A DNA stretch of 64,000 nucleotides from Pseudomonas sp. IAC-BECa141. GTDB taxonomy: Bacteria > Pseudomonadota > Gammaproteobacteria > Pseudomonadales > Pseudomonadaceae. Below the pieces are notes generated by a model. The model saw only the letters and a program-made list of their open reading frames with translations, did not search any database and was not told the origin of the DNA. The position numbers and the translations under genes were made by a program. The stretch spans positions 5,084,001-5,148,000 of the forward strand of contig NZ_CP065410.1 of the NCBI RefSeq assembly GCF_020544405.1, given 5' to 3'. This document shows positions 25,541 through 34,335 of the stretch, piece after piece; position 1 is the first letter of the stretch, and each line of letters starts with the position of its first letter.

Positions 25541-25969
25541 TTAAATCTTCAGTTCTTGGGGCTGCTGAGCAGTATGAGGGTGTGCAGCGCCCGCATAGAC
25601 TTTCAGCTTACGGTACATGTCGCGACCCAGTGGGTTTTTAGGCAGCATGCCTTTAACCGCGGTCTCGATCACGCGCTCAGGGGCCTTGGCGATCAGCTTT
25701 TCAAAGTTGATCGACTTGATACCGCCCGGGAAACCGGAGTGGGAGTAGTACATTTTGTCAGTGGTTTTAGCGCCGGTAACACGGATCTGCTCGGCGTTGA
25801 TTACGACGATGTAGTCGCCGGTGTCAACGTGAGGAGTGTACTCAGGCTTGTGCTTGCCACGCAGACGGCTCGCGATTTCGGTGGCCAGACGACCCAGGGT
25901 CTGACCAGCAGCGTCGACGACAAACCAGTCGCGCTTTACTGTTTCCGGTTTAGCAGTAAAAGTTTTCAT
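25541..25969 (-). CDS. rplM: 50S ribosomal protein L13
   Basis: L13 is an early assembly protein of the large subunit. The 142-residue product starts [20 protein letters not shown] and includes [20 protein letters not shown] and the C-terminal [13 protein letters not shown] typical of L13. It is first in the rplM-rpsI operon, with a predicted promoter about 40 bp upstream. Confidence 0.99.
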   Translation of the reverse strand: MKTFTAKPETVKRDWFVVDAAGQTLGRLATEIASRLRGKHKPEYTPHVDTGDYIVVINAEQIRVTGAKTTDKMYYSHSGFPGGIKSINFEKLIAKAPERVIETAVKGMLPKNPLGRDMYRKLKVYAGAAHPHTAQQPQELKI

Positions 25970-26009
25970 TCTTTATAGCCTCAGGGGCCGCCTGTAAATA
26001 AGACGGCGG

Positions 26010-26038
26010 ATCTTACTGAATAGTGCGTACTTTGACAA
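26010..26038 (-). promoter_or_regulatory. Predicted sigma70 promoter of rplM-rpsI
   Basis: On the minus strand TTGTCA (26038-26033) and TAAGAT (26015-26010) are separated by 17 nt. The predicted leader of about 30 nt contains a small CCGCC/GGCGG hairpin before the rplM ribosome-binding site. Confidence 0.6.
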
Positions 26039-26212
26039 GTCAAAGGCAGCCGGATACAGACGCTTTCGGGGGCTCGGGTCGGCGCGTCCGTTCAACGGCA
26101 AGATTCTTCGGCGGCGGGGCATCACTTCCACTGCAGAAAGAGGTCGGCAATTATGCAGATTGCGAAAAAATTTCAACCTGCTTTTATGCTTGTTTTGCCC
26201 AAGGAGCACCCG

Positions 26213-27253
26213 ATGGACTATCGCCAGCTAGGCCGTACCGACCTGAACGTGAGTGCAATCTGCCTCGGCACCATGACCTGGGGCGAGCAAAACACTGAAG
26301 CTGAAGCCTTCGCCCAGATCGAACGGGCAAAAGAGGCCGGGATCAACTTCCTCGACACCGCCGAGATGTACCCGGTGCCACCGAAAGCCGAAACCTACGC
26401 CACCACCGAGCGCTACATCGGCAATTACTTCAAGAGCCGCGGCGACCGCGCCGACTGGATCCTCGCCAGCAAGATCGCCGGCCCCGGCAACACCATCGAC
26501 TACATCCGCGACAAGAACCTGCGCCACAACCGCCAGCACATCACCGAAGCGGTGGACGCCAGCCTCAAGCGCCTGCAGACCGACTACATCGATCTGTACC
26601 AATTGCACTGGCCGGAGCGTAGCACCAACTTTTTCGGACAACTGGGCTACAAGCACCAGACCGAAGCCAACCTGACGCCGCTTGAAGACACACTCGAAGC
26701 ACTCGATGAGCAAGTGAAGGCCGGCAAGATCCGCCACATCGGTCTGTCCAATGAAACGCCGTGGGGCACCATGCGCTTTCTCGCTCTGGCCGAAGCCCGT
26801 GGCTGGCCGCGCGCGGTGTCGATCCAGAACCCGTACAACCTGCTCAACCGCAGCTTCGAGATCGGCCTGGCGGAAATCGCCATCCGCGAACAGTGCGGCC
26901 TGCTCGCCTATTCGCCGCTGGCGTTCGGTTTCCTGTCGGGCAAGTACGAAGGCGGGGCGCGTCCGCCGAAAGGCCGTCTTAGCCTCTACAGCCGTTTCAG
27001 TCGCTACTTCAACCCGCAATCGGAAGTGGCGTGCAGCCGTTACGTGGCCCTCGCCCGGGAACATGGCCTGGATCCGGCACAAATGGCCCTGGCGTTTGTA
27101 AATCAGCAACCGTTCGTCACCAGTAACATCATCGGTGCGACGACGCTGGAGCAACTGGACAGCAACATCGCCAGCTACGAACTGAAACTATCGAAGGAAG
27201 TACTGGAAGGGATCGAAGCGATCCACAAGGATCATCCGAATCCGGCGCCGTAA
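26213..27253 (+). CDS. tas: Aldo/keto reductase, Tas-like
   Basis: This 346-residue NADP(H)-dependent aldo/keto reductase matches E. coli Tas in length and along its whole sequence (MDYRQLGRTDLNVSAICLGT start; LGTMTWGEQN; DTAEMYPVP). The catalytic tetrad of the superfamily can be placed: Asp and Tyr in DTAEMY, Lys in ASKIAG, His in LYQLHWP. The cofactor end is GATTLEQLDSNI. The start at 26213 follows AAGGAG by 7 nt; an upstream ATG at 26153 is ignored. The natural substrate is unknown. It diverges from rplM. Confidence 0.9.
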   Translation: MDYRQLGRTDLNVSAICLGTMTWGEQNTEAEAFAQIERAKEAGINFLDTAEMYPVPPKAETYATTERYIGNYFKSRGDRADWILASKIAGPGNTIDYIRDKNLRHNRQHITEAVDASLKRLQTDYIDLYQLHWPERSTNFFGQLGYKHQTEANLTPLEDTLEALDEQVKAGKIRHIGLSNETPWGTMRFLALAEARGWPRAVSIQNPYNLLNRSFEIGLAEIAIREQCGLLAYSPLAFGFLSGKYEGGARPPKGRLSLYSRFSRYFNPQSEVACSRYVALAREHGLDPAQMALAFVNQQPFVTSNIIGATTLEQLDSNIASYELKLSKEVLEGIEAIHKDHPNPAP

Positions 27254-27262
27254 TAAAGGACG

Positions 27263-27295
27263 ATGATCGTTCCCACTTTGCGTGGGAACGATCAT
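27263..27295. repeat. REP-like palindrome, GATCGTTCCCAC family
   Basis: This is a perfect inverted repeat of 14 bp (ATGATCGTTCCCAC with GTGGGAACGATCAT) around a 5-nt loop, just after the tas stop. The same core recurs at 60586-60642, so it is a dispersed repeat. It may also help end or stabilise the tas transcript. Confidence 0.75.
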
Positions 27296-27309
27296 GCTCA
27301 CCGCAAAAC

Positions 27310-28446
27310 TCAAAGCGACCGCGCAATGATCTCTTTCATGATTTCATTGGTGCCGGCATAGATCCGCTGCACCCTTGCATCCGCCCATGCCCTGGCCACC
27401 GGGTACTCCCACATGAAACCGTAGCCGCCATGCAGTTGCACGCACTCGTCGAGCACCTTGCATTGCAGGTCGGTGCCCCAATACTTGGCCATCGCCGCTG
27501 TCGGCACATCAAGCTTGCCTTGCAGGTGCAACTCCAGGCAGCGATCGACGAACACCCGGCCGATCTGAATCTCGGTGGCCATTTCCGCCAGTTTGAAGCG
27601 GGTATTCTGGAAGTCGGCAATGGACTTGCCGAACGCCTTGCGGTCACGGGTGTAATCCAGCGTCCATTGCAGCGCCGCCTCGGCTGAAGCCAGTCCGCCA
27701 ATGGCCACGGTCAGACGTTCCTGCGGCAATTCCTGCATCAGATAGGCAAACCCCGCCCCGGCCTGCCCCAACAGGTTTTCCTTCGGCACGCGCACGTCCT
27801 GGAAGAACAATTCCGACGTGTCCTGAGCCTTCATTCCGACCTTCTCCAGACGCTTGCCCTTGTCGAAGCCCGGCGTATTCGCCTCCACCAGAAACAGGCT
27901 GGTGCCCTTGGCGCCGGCCTTGGGATCCGTTTTGGCGACGACGATCACCAGATCCGCCAGAAAGCCATTGGTAATGAAGGTTTTCGAACCGTTGATCACA
28001 TATTCGTCGCCATCCAGCACGGCCGTGGTCTTGACCCCTTGCAGGTCGGAACCGGCGCCCGGCTCGGTCATGGCGATCGCGGTGACCATCTCGCCGGACA
28101 CCAGTTTCGGCAGGTATTTCTGCTTCAGTGCCTCGCTGCCGTAATGCAGGATGTACGGCGCGACGATGTCCGAATGCAGCGAGAAACCGATGCCGGTCAG
28201 GCCCAGCCGCCCGACTTCTTCGATCACGACCGCGCTGTAGAGAAAGTCCGCCCCCAACCCGCCGTATTCCTCTGGCAGATGCGAGCAGAGCATCCCCGCC
28301 TCCCCCGCCTTGTTCCATAGATTGCGGTCGATGTAGCCTTGCTTTTCCCATTGTCCATGGAACGGCACGGCCTCTTTTTCGAGGAATGTTCGTACGCTGT
28401 CGCGGAACAATTCGTGCTCGGAGCTGAACAAGGTTCTGGGAATCAT
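27310..28446 (-). CDS. Acyl-CoA dehydrogenase (long-chain/isovaleryl type)
   Basis: This FAD enzyme introduces the alpha-beta double bond in an acyl-CoA thioester. The 378-residue product has the family motifs MTEPGAGSDLQGV (about 126-138) and the C-terminal LHGGYGFMWEYPVARAWADA. The position used as catalytic base in medium-chain enzymes (YEGT) is YAGT here. A Glu in LPQERL (residue 243) aligns with the base of long-chain and isovaleryl-CoA dehydrogenases. The open frame extends far upstream to 29076, but ATG 28446 gives the normal N-terminus. The exact substrate is not readable from sequence. Confidence 0.92.
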   Translation of the reverse strand: MIPRTLFSSEHELFRDSVRTFLEKEAVPFHGQWEKQGYIDRNLWNKAGEAGMLCSHLPEEYGGLGADFLYSAVVIEEVGRLGLTGIGFSLHSDIVAPYILHYGSEALKQKYLPKLVSGEMVTAIAMTEPGAGSDLQGVKTTAVLDGDEYVINGSKTFITNGFLADLVIVVAKTDPKAGAKGTSLFLVEANTPGFDKGKRLEKVGMKAQDTSELFFQDVRVPKENLLGQAGAGFAYLMQELPQERLTVAIGGLASAEAALQWTLDYTRDRKAFGKSIADFQNTRFKLAEMATEIQIGRVFVDRCLELHLQGKLDVPTAAMAKYWGTDLQCKVLDECVQLHGGYGFMWEYPVARAWADARVQRIYAGTNEIMKEIIARSL

Positions 28447-28593
28447 GCGGCACCTTTTCTTTATTGTTGGAGGGATCAGACCTTCAGAGACTAAGCCTCG
28501 CTTCCGATACAGGACACTGGACACATCCGACAAAAAATAAGACGATCCAGCCGTCTGGTGACCACTTTCCCTTATAAAAACAAAAGTTGAATT

Positions 28594-29589
28594 ATGTCCA
28601 AGCAAGTCTCCACGCCCTTGCGGCGCGTCAGCATCCTGGCGATCGACCGGGTTTTCGCTTCCACCCTCATGCAAGCCAAGGATTTCTTCCATCTGGCCAG
28701 CCTGCGTTACGGCAAACAACTGGGCCACGGCCTGACTCCGGTGTTCGAAACCCGCCTGGTCAGCCCCGACGGCAAACCGGTGAACAGCTTCAGTGATGTG
28801 GTCATGCCGGTGGACGGCGGCCTGGAAAACGCCGACGTCATCATCCTCCCGGCGTTCTGGGACGATTTCGATACGCTGTGCCAACGTTATCCACAGATCC
28901 TGCCGTGGCTGCGCGAACAGCACGCCCGGGGCGCCGTGCTCTGCGGCGAGGCCACCGGGGTGTTCTGGCTGGCCGAGGCAGGGTTGCTCAACGGCAAGGA
29001 AGCGACCACCTACTGGCGCTTCTTCAATGCCTTCGCCGAGCGTTTCCCCAAGGTCTATCTCAATCAGGACAAGCACCTGACCGACGCCGACAATCTGTAT
29101 TGCGCCGGCGGCACCACCTCAGCCTGCGATCTCTACATTTACCTGATCGAGCGCTTCTGCGGTGCCAATGTGGCCCAGGCCGTGGCCCGCGACATTCTCT
29201 ATGAGGTGCAACGCAGCTACGCACCTGGCCGCATCGGCTTCGGCGGTCAGAAGCTGCACCAGGACGTGATCATCCTGCAGATCCAGCACTGGCTTGAAGA
29301 GCATTTCGCCGACAAGTTCCGCTTCGAAGACGTGGCGCGCGAGCACGGCATGAGCATTCGCAACTTCATGCGCCGCTTCCAGACCGCCACCGGCGACAAG
29401 CCGCTGCACTACCTGCAACGGCTGCGCATCGAGACTGCCAAAGGCCTGCTCTCCGGCAGTCGCAAGAGCATCAAGACCATCAGCTACGAAGTCGGCTACG
29501 ACGATGCGAGCTTCTTCGCGCGGCTGTTCCGCCAGCACACCGAATTGTCGCCGAACCAGTACCGGCAGCAGTTCCAGCAAGCTGCCTGA
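28594..29589 (+). CDS. GlxA-family AraC-type transcriptional regulator
   Basis: This 331-residue regulator combines an N-terminal DJ-1/PfpI (class I amidotransferase-like) sensor domain, about residues 10-190, with a C-terminal AraC/XylS double helix-turn-helix, about 225-325. The elbow AVLCGEATGVFWLAEAGLL carries the cysteine typical of this subfamily. The DNA-binding half includes SIRNFMRRFQTATGDKPLHY and GYDDASFFARLFRQHTELSP. It is divergent from the acyl-CoA dehydrogenase gene with a 147-nt gap, so it may control that gene. Ligand unknown. Confidence 0.9.
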   Translation: MSKQVSTPLRRVSILAIDRVFASTLMQAKDFFHLASLRYGKQLGHGLTPVFETRLVSPDGKPVNSFSDVVMPVDGGLENADVIILPAFWDDFDTLCQRYPQILPWLREQHARGAVLCGEATGVFWLAEAGLLNGKEATTYWRFFNAFAERFPKVYLNQDKHLTDADNLYCAGGTTSACDLYIYLIERFCGANVAQAVARDILYEVQRSYAPGRIGFGGQKLHQDVIILQIQHWLEEHFADKFRFEDVAREHGMSIRNFMRRFQTATGDKPLHYLQRLRIETAKGLLSGSRKSIKTISYEVGYDDASFFARLFRQHTELSPNQYRQQFQQAA

Positions 29590-29603
29590 CGATTCGACCA
29601 GAC

Positions 29604-29637
29604 ACAAAAAAAGGCCTGCATCTGCAGGCCTTTTTGT
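29604..29637. terminator. Bidirectional terminator between the araC-type gene and zapE
   Basis: The stem AGGCCTGCA/TGCAGGCCT, flanked by an A-run and a T-run, serves both convergent genes. Confidence 0.92.
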
Positions 29638-29650
29638 TTGCCGATTCCGC

Positions 29651-30745
29651 TTAAGGCTTGTGTGCCCGGGACAGGAATTCGTGCGATTGCATCTCCAGCA
29701 GACGGCTGAGGGTACGCTGGAACTCGAACGTCAGACGCCCGCCGGTGTACAGATCTTTCAATTCGACTTCGGCAGAAATGATCAGTTTGACGTTACGGTC
29801 GTAGAACTCGTCGACCATGTTGATGAAGCGTCGGGCGATGTCGTCGGTAGTGACGCTCATCTGCTCCACGCCACTGAGCAGCACGGCGTGGAAGATCTTG
29901 CCCAGCTCGATGTAGTCGTTCTGGCTGCGCGGGCCGTCGCACAGCTCGCGGAAGTCGAACCAGGCCACGTCATCGCAAGTACGCAGGGCACGGATTTCGC
30001 GGTTTTCAATGATCAGCACATCGTTTTCCACGGCGGCGGTGCATTCCGGCGTCAGTGCGCGGAAGCTCTTGCGCAGGCTTTCGTGGGCAACTTCGTCAAG
30101 CGGAAAGTGGAACAGTTCCGCTTGTTCCAGGTGGCGCAGACGGTAGTCGACGCCGCTGTCGACGTTGACGATCTCGGTGTTCTGCTTGATCAGCGCGATG
30201 GCCGGCAAGAAGCGCGCGCGCTGCAGGCCATCCTTGTACAGACCGTCCGGCACGATGTTCGAAGTGGCAACCAGCGTTACGCCGTTCTTGAACAGTTCTT
30301 CCATCAGCGTGCCGAGGATCATGGCGTCGGTGATGTCGGAGACGAAGAATTCATCAAAACAGATGACCCGCGATTCCGTCGCGAAACGCTTGGCGATGAT
30401 GGTCAGCGGGTTTTTCTCGCCGCCGAGGGTTTTCATCTCTTCGTGCACGCGCTTCATGAAGCGGTGGAAGTGAGTGCGGGTCTTTTCCTTGAATGGCAGC
30501 GCTTCGAAGAAGGTGTCCACCAGGTAAGTCTTGCCACGACCCACGCCGCCCCAGAAGTACAGACCCTTGACCGGCGTCTGATCCTTTTTGCCAAACAGCT
30601 TGCCCAGCAAACCCGGCTTGTTCTGCTCGGCCGCGATCAGGTCGTCGTACAGGCGTTGCAGATGACGCACGGCAGTTTCCTGCGCCGCATCGTGGAAGAA
30701 GTCCGGGCGTTTCAGATCAGCTTGATATCGTTCTAGGGGCGTCAT
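29651..30745 (-). CDS. zapE: Cell division protein ZapE (AFG1-like ATPase)
   Basis: ZapE is an AAA-type ATPase that associates with the Z ring during constriction; eukaryotic relatives are AFG1/LACE1. The 364-residue product carries Walker A GGVGRGKT at 66-73, Walker B VICFDEFFV near 127-135 and the family motif RTHFHRFMKRVHEE. It starts MTPLERYQADLKRPDF. It is downstream of trpS on the same strand but separated from it by a terminator. Confidence 0.95.
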   Translation of the reverse strand: MTPLERYQADLKRPDFFHDAAQETAVRHLQRLYDDLIAAEQNKPGLLGKLFGKKDQTPVKGLYFWGGVGRGKTYLVDTFFEALPFKEKTRTHFHRFMKRVHEEMKTLGGEKNPLTIIAKRFATESRVICFDEFFVSDITDAMILGTLMEELFKNGVTLVATSNIVPDGLYKDGLQRARFLPAIALIKQNTEIVNVDSGVDYRLRHLEQAELFHFPLDEVAHESLRKSFRALTPECTAAVENDVLIIENREIRALRTCDDVAWFDFRELCDGPRSQNDYIELGKIFHAVLLSGVEQMSVTTDDIARRFINMVDEFYDRNVKLIISAEVELKDLYTGGRLTFEFQRTLSRLLEMQSHEFLSRAHKP

Positions 30746-30764
30746 AATTCGTTAGCAAGGCAAC

Positions 30765-30797
30765 AAAAACGGGCCGTCACTGTAGCGATGGCCCGTG
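30765..30797 (-). terminator. Rho-independent terminator of trpS
   Basis: On the minus strand ACGGGCC and GGCCCGT form a stem around a 14-nt loop, followed by a T-run (plus-strand AAAAAC at 30765-30770). A second GC-rich hairpin (CGGCCC/GGGCCG) lies just before it. Confidence 0.75.
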
Positions 30798-30835
30798 GGA
30801 ATGGCAATCGGCCCTTGGTCGGGCCGGCCCGTTGA

Positions 30836-32191
30836 TTATTCCTGAACCGGTGTCAGAGCGATCCGCAAGGCCTCGACGGCCGCGTCCCGCGCTGCCACGT
30901 CGGCAAACGCCGGGCTGTCGCCGACACACTCGCCTTCCAGCCAGACACTGAAACTCAGGTCTTCGCTGCGCACATCCAGTGCCTGACCCGACTGCAGCTG
31001 CTTGGTCACCTGACCGGCGGTCTTGCCGTCGGCGAAGTTGCGCGACAGCAGCAGTTGCTCGCCATCGGCCGCCAACAGACGGAAACGGAAACTGCCGTCG
31101 TCTTCGCGGAAACTGACGAAACGTGCGGCTTTAGCGGCTTTCTTCTTGGTGGTCGCGGCGACCTGAACCTGATTGACGAAGGAGCGCAGGCCGACCGCTT
31201 CGCGCAGCTCGTTGAGGAACGGCGTCGCCACCGCACGGGCCTTTTTGGCACCGTGTTGCAGGATGTCTTCCAGATCGGCCGGACGTTCGATCAACTGGTG
31301 ATAACGCTCGCGGGACTCGCCCAGCTCGTTATCGAGCAACTGGAACAGACGGTTCTTCGCCTCGCCCCAGCCCAGACCACCCAGCAGTTCGCTGCGGAAC
31401 TCGTCGGCCTGCGCCGGCGTGGAGAAAGCCTGGAACAGGGTGAACAGGTGCGAGTTGTCCGGATCTTTCGCTTCGCCCGGCGCGCGGGAGTCGGTGACGA
31501 TCCGCGAGATCGCGTCCTTCATTTCCTTGGCGCTGGAGAACAGCGGAATGGTGTTGTCGTAGCTCTTGGACATCTTGCGACCGTCCAGGCCCGGCAGCGT
31601 GGCAACGCTTTCTTCGATCAGCGCTTCGGGCATGGTGAAGAACTCCTTGCCCTGGCCGAACAGGTGGTTGAAGCGCTGGCCGATGTCACGAGCCATTTCC
31701 ACATGCTGGATCTGGTCGCGACCGACCGGCACCTTGTGTGCGTTGAACATCAGGATGTCGGCCGCCATCAGCACCGGATAGCTGTACAAGCCCATGGTGA
31801 TGCCGGCATCCGGGTCTTCGCCGGTCTCGAGGTTCTTGTCCACCGAAGCCTTGTAGGCGTGGGCACGGTTGAGCAGGCCCTTGGCCGCGACACACGTCAG
31901 CAGCCAGGTCAGCTCGGGGATTTCCGGGATGTCGGACTGACGATAGAAGGTCACGCGATCCACATCCAGGCCACCGGCCAGCCAGGTCGCGGCGATTTCC
32001 AGACGCGAGCGCTGAATGCGCAGCGGGTCATCGCATTTGATCAAGGCATGATAGTCGGCCAGGAAGTAGAACGAATCGGCATTGCTGTCGCGGCTGGCGA
32101 GAATCGCCGGGCGAATGGCACCGGCGTAGTTGCCCAGGTGCGGGGTGCCGGTGGTGGTGATGCCGGTGAGGATGCGGGTACGGTTCGTCAT
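30836..32191 (-). CDS. trpS: Tryptophanyl-tRNA synthetase, long form
   Basis: TrpS charges tRNA(Trp). The class I signatures are visible as TGTPHLGN (HIGH equivalent, about 11-18) and GRKMSKS (KMSKS). At 451 residues it is about 115 longer than E. coli TrpS (334). The extra C-terminal segment from about residue 350 contains two stretches resembling YegP/DUF1508 repeats (GSFRFRLLAADGEQLLLS and LSFSVWLEGECVGDSPAFAD). ATG 32191 is chosen over the TTG at 32215. Confidence 0.95.
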   Translation of the reverse strand: MTNRTRILTGITTTGTPHLGNYAGAIRPAILASRDSNADSFYFLADYHALIKCDDPLRIQRSRLEIAATWLAGGLDVDRVTFYRQSDIPEIPELTWLLTCVAAKGLLNRAHAYKASVDKNLETGEDPDAGITMGLYSYPVLMAADILMFNAHKVPVGRDQIQHVEMARDIGQRFNHLFGQGKEFFTMPEALIEESVATLPGLDGRKMSKSYDNTIPLFSSAKEMKDAISRIVTDSRAPGEAKDPDNSHLFTLFQAFSTPAQADEFRSELLGGLGWGEAKNRLFQLLDNELGESRERYHQLIERPADLEDILQHGAKKARAVATPFLNELREAVGLRSFVNQVQVAATTKKKAAKAARFVSFREDDGSFRFRLLAADGEQLLLSRNFADGKTAGQVTKQLQSGQALDVRSEDLSFSVWLEGECVGDSPAFADVAARDAAVEALRIALTPVQE

Positions 32192-32215
32192 GGGTAATCG
32201 CTTGTCAGACTGCAA

Positions 32216-32845
32216 TCAATTCGAGAGACGCGGCAGGATCAGATCCTTGAGATCGGTCAGCTTGCCATGAAAAAAGTGTCCGCATTCTGCCACTTTCAGC
32301 AGCTCATGGGGGCGCTGGAGTTTGTCGGACCAGTCGTAGACCCGCTGCGGCTCGATCACTTCGTCGGTTTCCGGCTGGATCACGGTCAGTTCGCCCTGCT
32401 GCGGCAGTTGATCCTGCTCGCCCAGGCGCATCACCGCCGGTGCGACCATGAACAAGTGCTTGAGCGTGATGCCTTGGGCTTCGAGACGGCCGCCGAGACT
32501 TGCTGCAACAAATCCACCGAAGGAGAAACCGAACAGGGTCAGTGGCAGACCCGGATGTTTGTCCAGCAGCCATGCAGCGGCAGCCTGGGCGTCGTCGACC
32601 TCACCCGTGCCCATGTCATGAGAGCCTTCGCTGGCACCGACGCCGCGATAGTTGAAACGCAAGGTGATCAGGCCGGCATCGCGCGCGGTGCGCTGCAGGG
32701 TCGAGACGACCTTGTTGAGCATGGTGCCGCCCTGCACCGGGTTGGGATGGCAGATCAGCGCGATGCCTCGCGGCTGCTCATTGTCCAGGTACAAAGACTC
32801 AAGTTGCCCCACCGGGCCATCAATCACTACAGGGGTTTCACGCAT
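32216..32845 (-). CDS. Alpha/beta hydrolase (dienelactone-hydrolase-like serine esterase)
   Basis: The 209-residue product has the alpha/beta-hydrolase core: ICHPNPVQGGTMLNKV near 32-47, FNYRGVGASEGSHD near 64-77, the nucleophile elbow GFSFGG near 106-111, and a histidine in AECGHFFHGKL near the C-terminus, giving a Ser-Asp-His triad. It is the family annotated as conserved alpha/beta hydrolase near trpS in pseudomonads; substrate unknown. The frame is open to 32998, but ATG 32845 gives MRETPVVIDGPVGQLE and avoids overlap with the divergent gene. TTG codons just upstream are possible starts. Confidence 0.85.
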   Translation of the reverse strand: MRETPVVIDGPVGQLESLYLDNEQPRGIALICHPNPVQGGTMLNKVVSTLQRTARDAGLITLRFNYRGVGASEGSHDMGTGEVDDAQAAAAWLLDKHPGLPLTLFGFSFGGFVAASLGGRLEAQGITLKHLFMVAPAVMRLGEQDQLPQQGELTVIQPETDEVIEPQRVYDWSDKLQRPHELLKVAECGHFFHGKLTDLKDLILPRLSN

Positions 32846-32989
32846 CAGCAAGGAAGGAACTCCGTGACCTCGGATCGGGTCGACTCGTCTAGCAAATTGT
32901 CTGTGCCAGTCTATTGCGAGTGAATCGCGGTATACAGCGCAGGTTCGAGCCGTTAACGTAAAGCAAAGCCGTTTATAGAGGAAGGACTC

Positions 32990-33424
32990 GTGGAACACTC
33001 GCTCTTAGTTTGGTTGTTACCGACTCTTGCCCTGGTTGTGGGTGTCGCCATTGGTTTCCTGATCGCTCGCGTTGCGCCGAACGCCGCGCCCAGCCGCACG
33101 CAGCGTCAACTGGATGATATTCAGGAACGTTTCGACAGTTATCAGAACGAAGTGGTGACCCACTTCAACAGCACCGCCAATCTGGTCAAGAAACTGACCC
33201 AGAGCTATCAGGAAGTGCAGGACCACCTCGCCGAGGGCGCCAACCGCCTGGCCCTGGACGAGCAGACTCGTCAACGCCTGCTGGCTTCCTTGCACTCCGA
33301 GGCAGCACAGGCCCCACGGGAACGCCTGACGCCGCCACGGGATCAGGAACCGCCGCGTGACTACGCGCCGAAGACCCCGAACTCGCCGGGCATGCTCGAC
33401 GAGCATTACGGTCTGAAGAAGTAA
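32990..33424 (+). CDS. zapG: YhcB/ZapG family (DUF1043) inner-membrane protein
   Basis: This 144-residue protein has one N-terminal membrane segment (about 5-27, LLVWLLPTLALVVGVAIGFL) followed by a coiled-coil region (about 38-85) and a proline-rich tail ending GMLDEHYGLKK. This is the layout of YhcB (ZapG), which in E. coli links envelope synthesis and cell division. The start is GTG at 32990, with GAGGAAGG upstream. Confidence 0.88.
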   Translation: MEHSLLVWLLPTLALVVGVAIGFLIARVAPNAAPSRTQRQLDDIQERFDSYQNEVVTHFNSTANLVKKLTQSYQEVQDHLAEGANRLALDEQTRQRLLASLHSEAAQAPRERLTPPRDQEPPRDYAPKTPNSPGMLDEHYGLKK

Positions 33425-33440
33425 TCAGCCTTCGCGCCAA

Positions 33441-33480
33441 CAAAAAGCCCCGGACAATCACTTGTCCGGGGGCTTTTTGT
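33441..33480. terminator. Bidirectional terminator zapG / OmpA-like lipoprotein gene
   Basis: AAAAAGCCCCCGGACAA-type stem (AGCCCCGGACA with TGTCCGGGGGCT, one extra G) flanked by an A-run and a T-run, between two convergent genes. Confidence 0.9.
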
Positions 33481-33489
33481 ACCTGACGG

Positions 33490-34221
33490 TTACGGGTATT
33501 GCTGAACGGTGCCCGGCTGTTGCTGGCCACCGTACTGCTGGCCCGGGATTGCCTTGAGGTTGACCTCGACGCGGCGGTTCTGCGCGCGGCCATTGACGTC
33601 ACCGTTGCTGGCGATCGGATTATCCGGACCCGCACCACGAGCACTCAGGTTGGCACCGCTGACACCTTGCGACGTCAGGTAGGTCGCCACGCTCTGCGCA
33701 CGACGCTGGGACAGGTCCATGTTGTGCTGACGGCTGCCAGTGCTGTCGGTGTAGCCGACGATTTCGATCTGGTTCTGGTTGAACTCTTTGAGCGAGTTGG
33801 CCAGGTTGTTCAACGGCTGATAGAAGCTGGGAGCGATGTTCGCCGAATCGGTGGCGAAGGTGATATTGCCCGGCATGATCAGCTTGATCTGATCGCCCTG
33901 ACGCTGCACTTCAACCCCGGTGTTGGCCATGCTGGCGCGCAGTTTTTTCTCCTGCTGGTCGGCGTAGTAGCCGTAACCGGCGGCCGAGGCACCGACGACA
34001 GCTGCGCCAATCAGCGCTCCCTTGCCGCGGTTGTTGTGGTCGATGGCGGCACCGGCCAGCGCGCCGGCCAGTGCTCCGAGGCCACCGTACTTGGCGGTTT
34101 TGCTCATGCCCTGGGAGCCACCGTCGGCCTGACCCTGATTGTCATACGGGTTGGGCGAGGCGCAGCCGGACAAAACGGCCACGGCAGTAGCGACAATAAT
34201 CAAACGACGCGTGGTGAACAT
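33490..34221 (-). CDS. OmpA-family outer-membrane lipoprotein (YiaD-like)
   Basis: The 243-residue product is a lipoprotein (lipobox LSGC, Cys20) with a glycine-zipper region (about 45-85, GGLGALAGALAGAAI) and a C-terminal OmpA/MotB peptidoglycan-binding domain (about 110-225) bearing GYTDSTGSRQHNMDLSQRRA and RAQNRRVEV. This is the organisation of E. coli YiaD. It probably anchors the outer membrane to peptidoglycan. The tail is Gln/Gly/Pro-rich. Confidence 0.9.
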   Translation of the reverse strand: MFTTRRLIIVATAVAVLSGCASPNPYDNQGQADGGSQGMSKTAKYGGLGALAGALAGAAIDHNNRGKGALIGAAVVGASAAGYGYYADQQEKKLRASMANTGVEVQRQGDQIKLIMPGNITFATDSANIAPSFYQPLNNLANSLKEFNQNQIEIVGYTDSTGSRQHNMDLSQRRAQSVATYLTSQGVSGANLSARGAGPDNPIASNGDVNGRAQNRRVEVNLKAIPGQQYGGQQQPGTVQQYP

Positions 34222-34335
34222 GGAGAGCTCCTACATTTTGCATTCTGTGGTGCAGCGGCCATTGGCAACTGGCCCATGCGGGCGTTGGATCATGACAATG
34301 CACAAAAATTCCGCTGCACACCCGTGACAAAATGT

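Noticed and set aside
28447..29076. N-terminal extension that would give a 588-residue acyl-CoA dehydrogenase
   Set aside because: The added part is antisense to the AraC-type regulator gene and is not acyl-CoA dehydrogenase sequence; ATG 28446 gives a normal family N-terminus.
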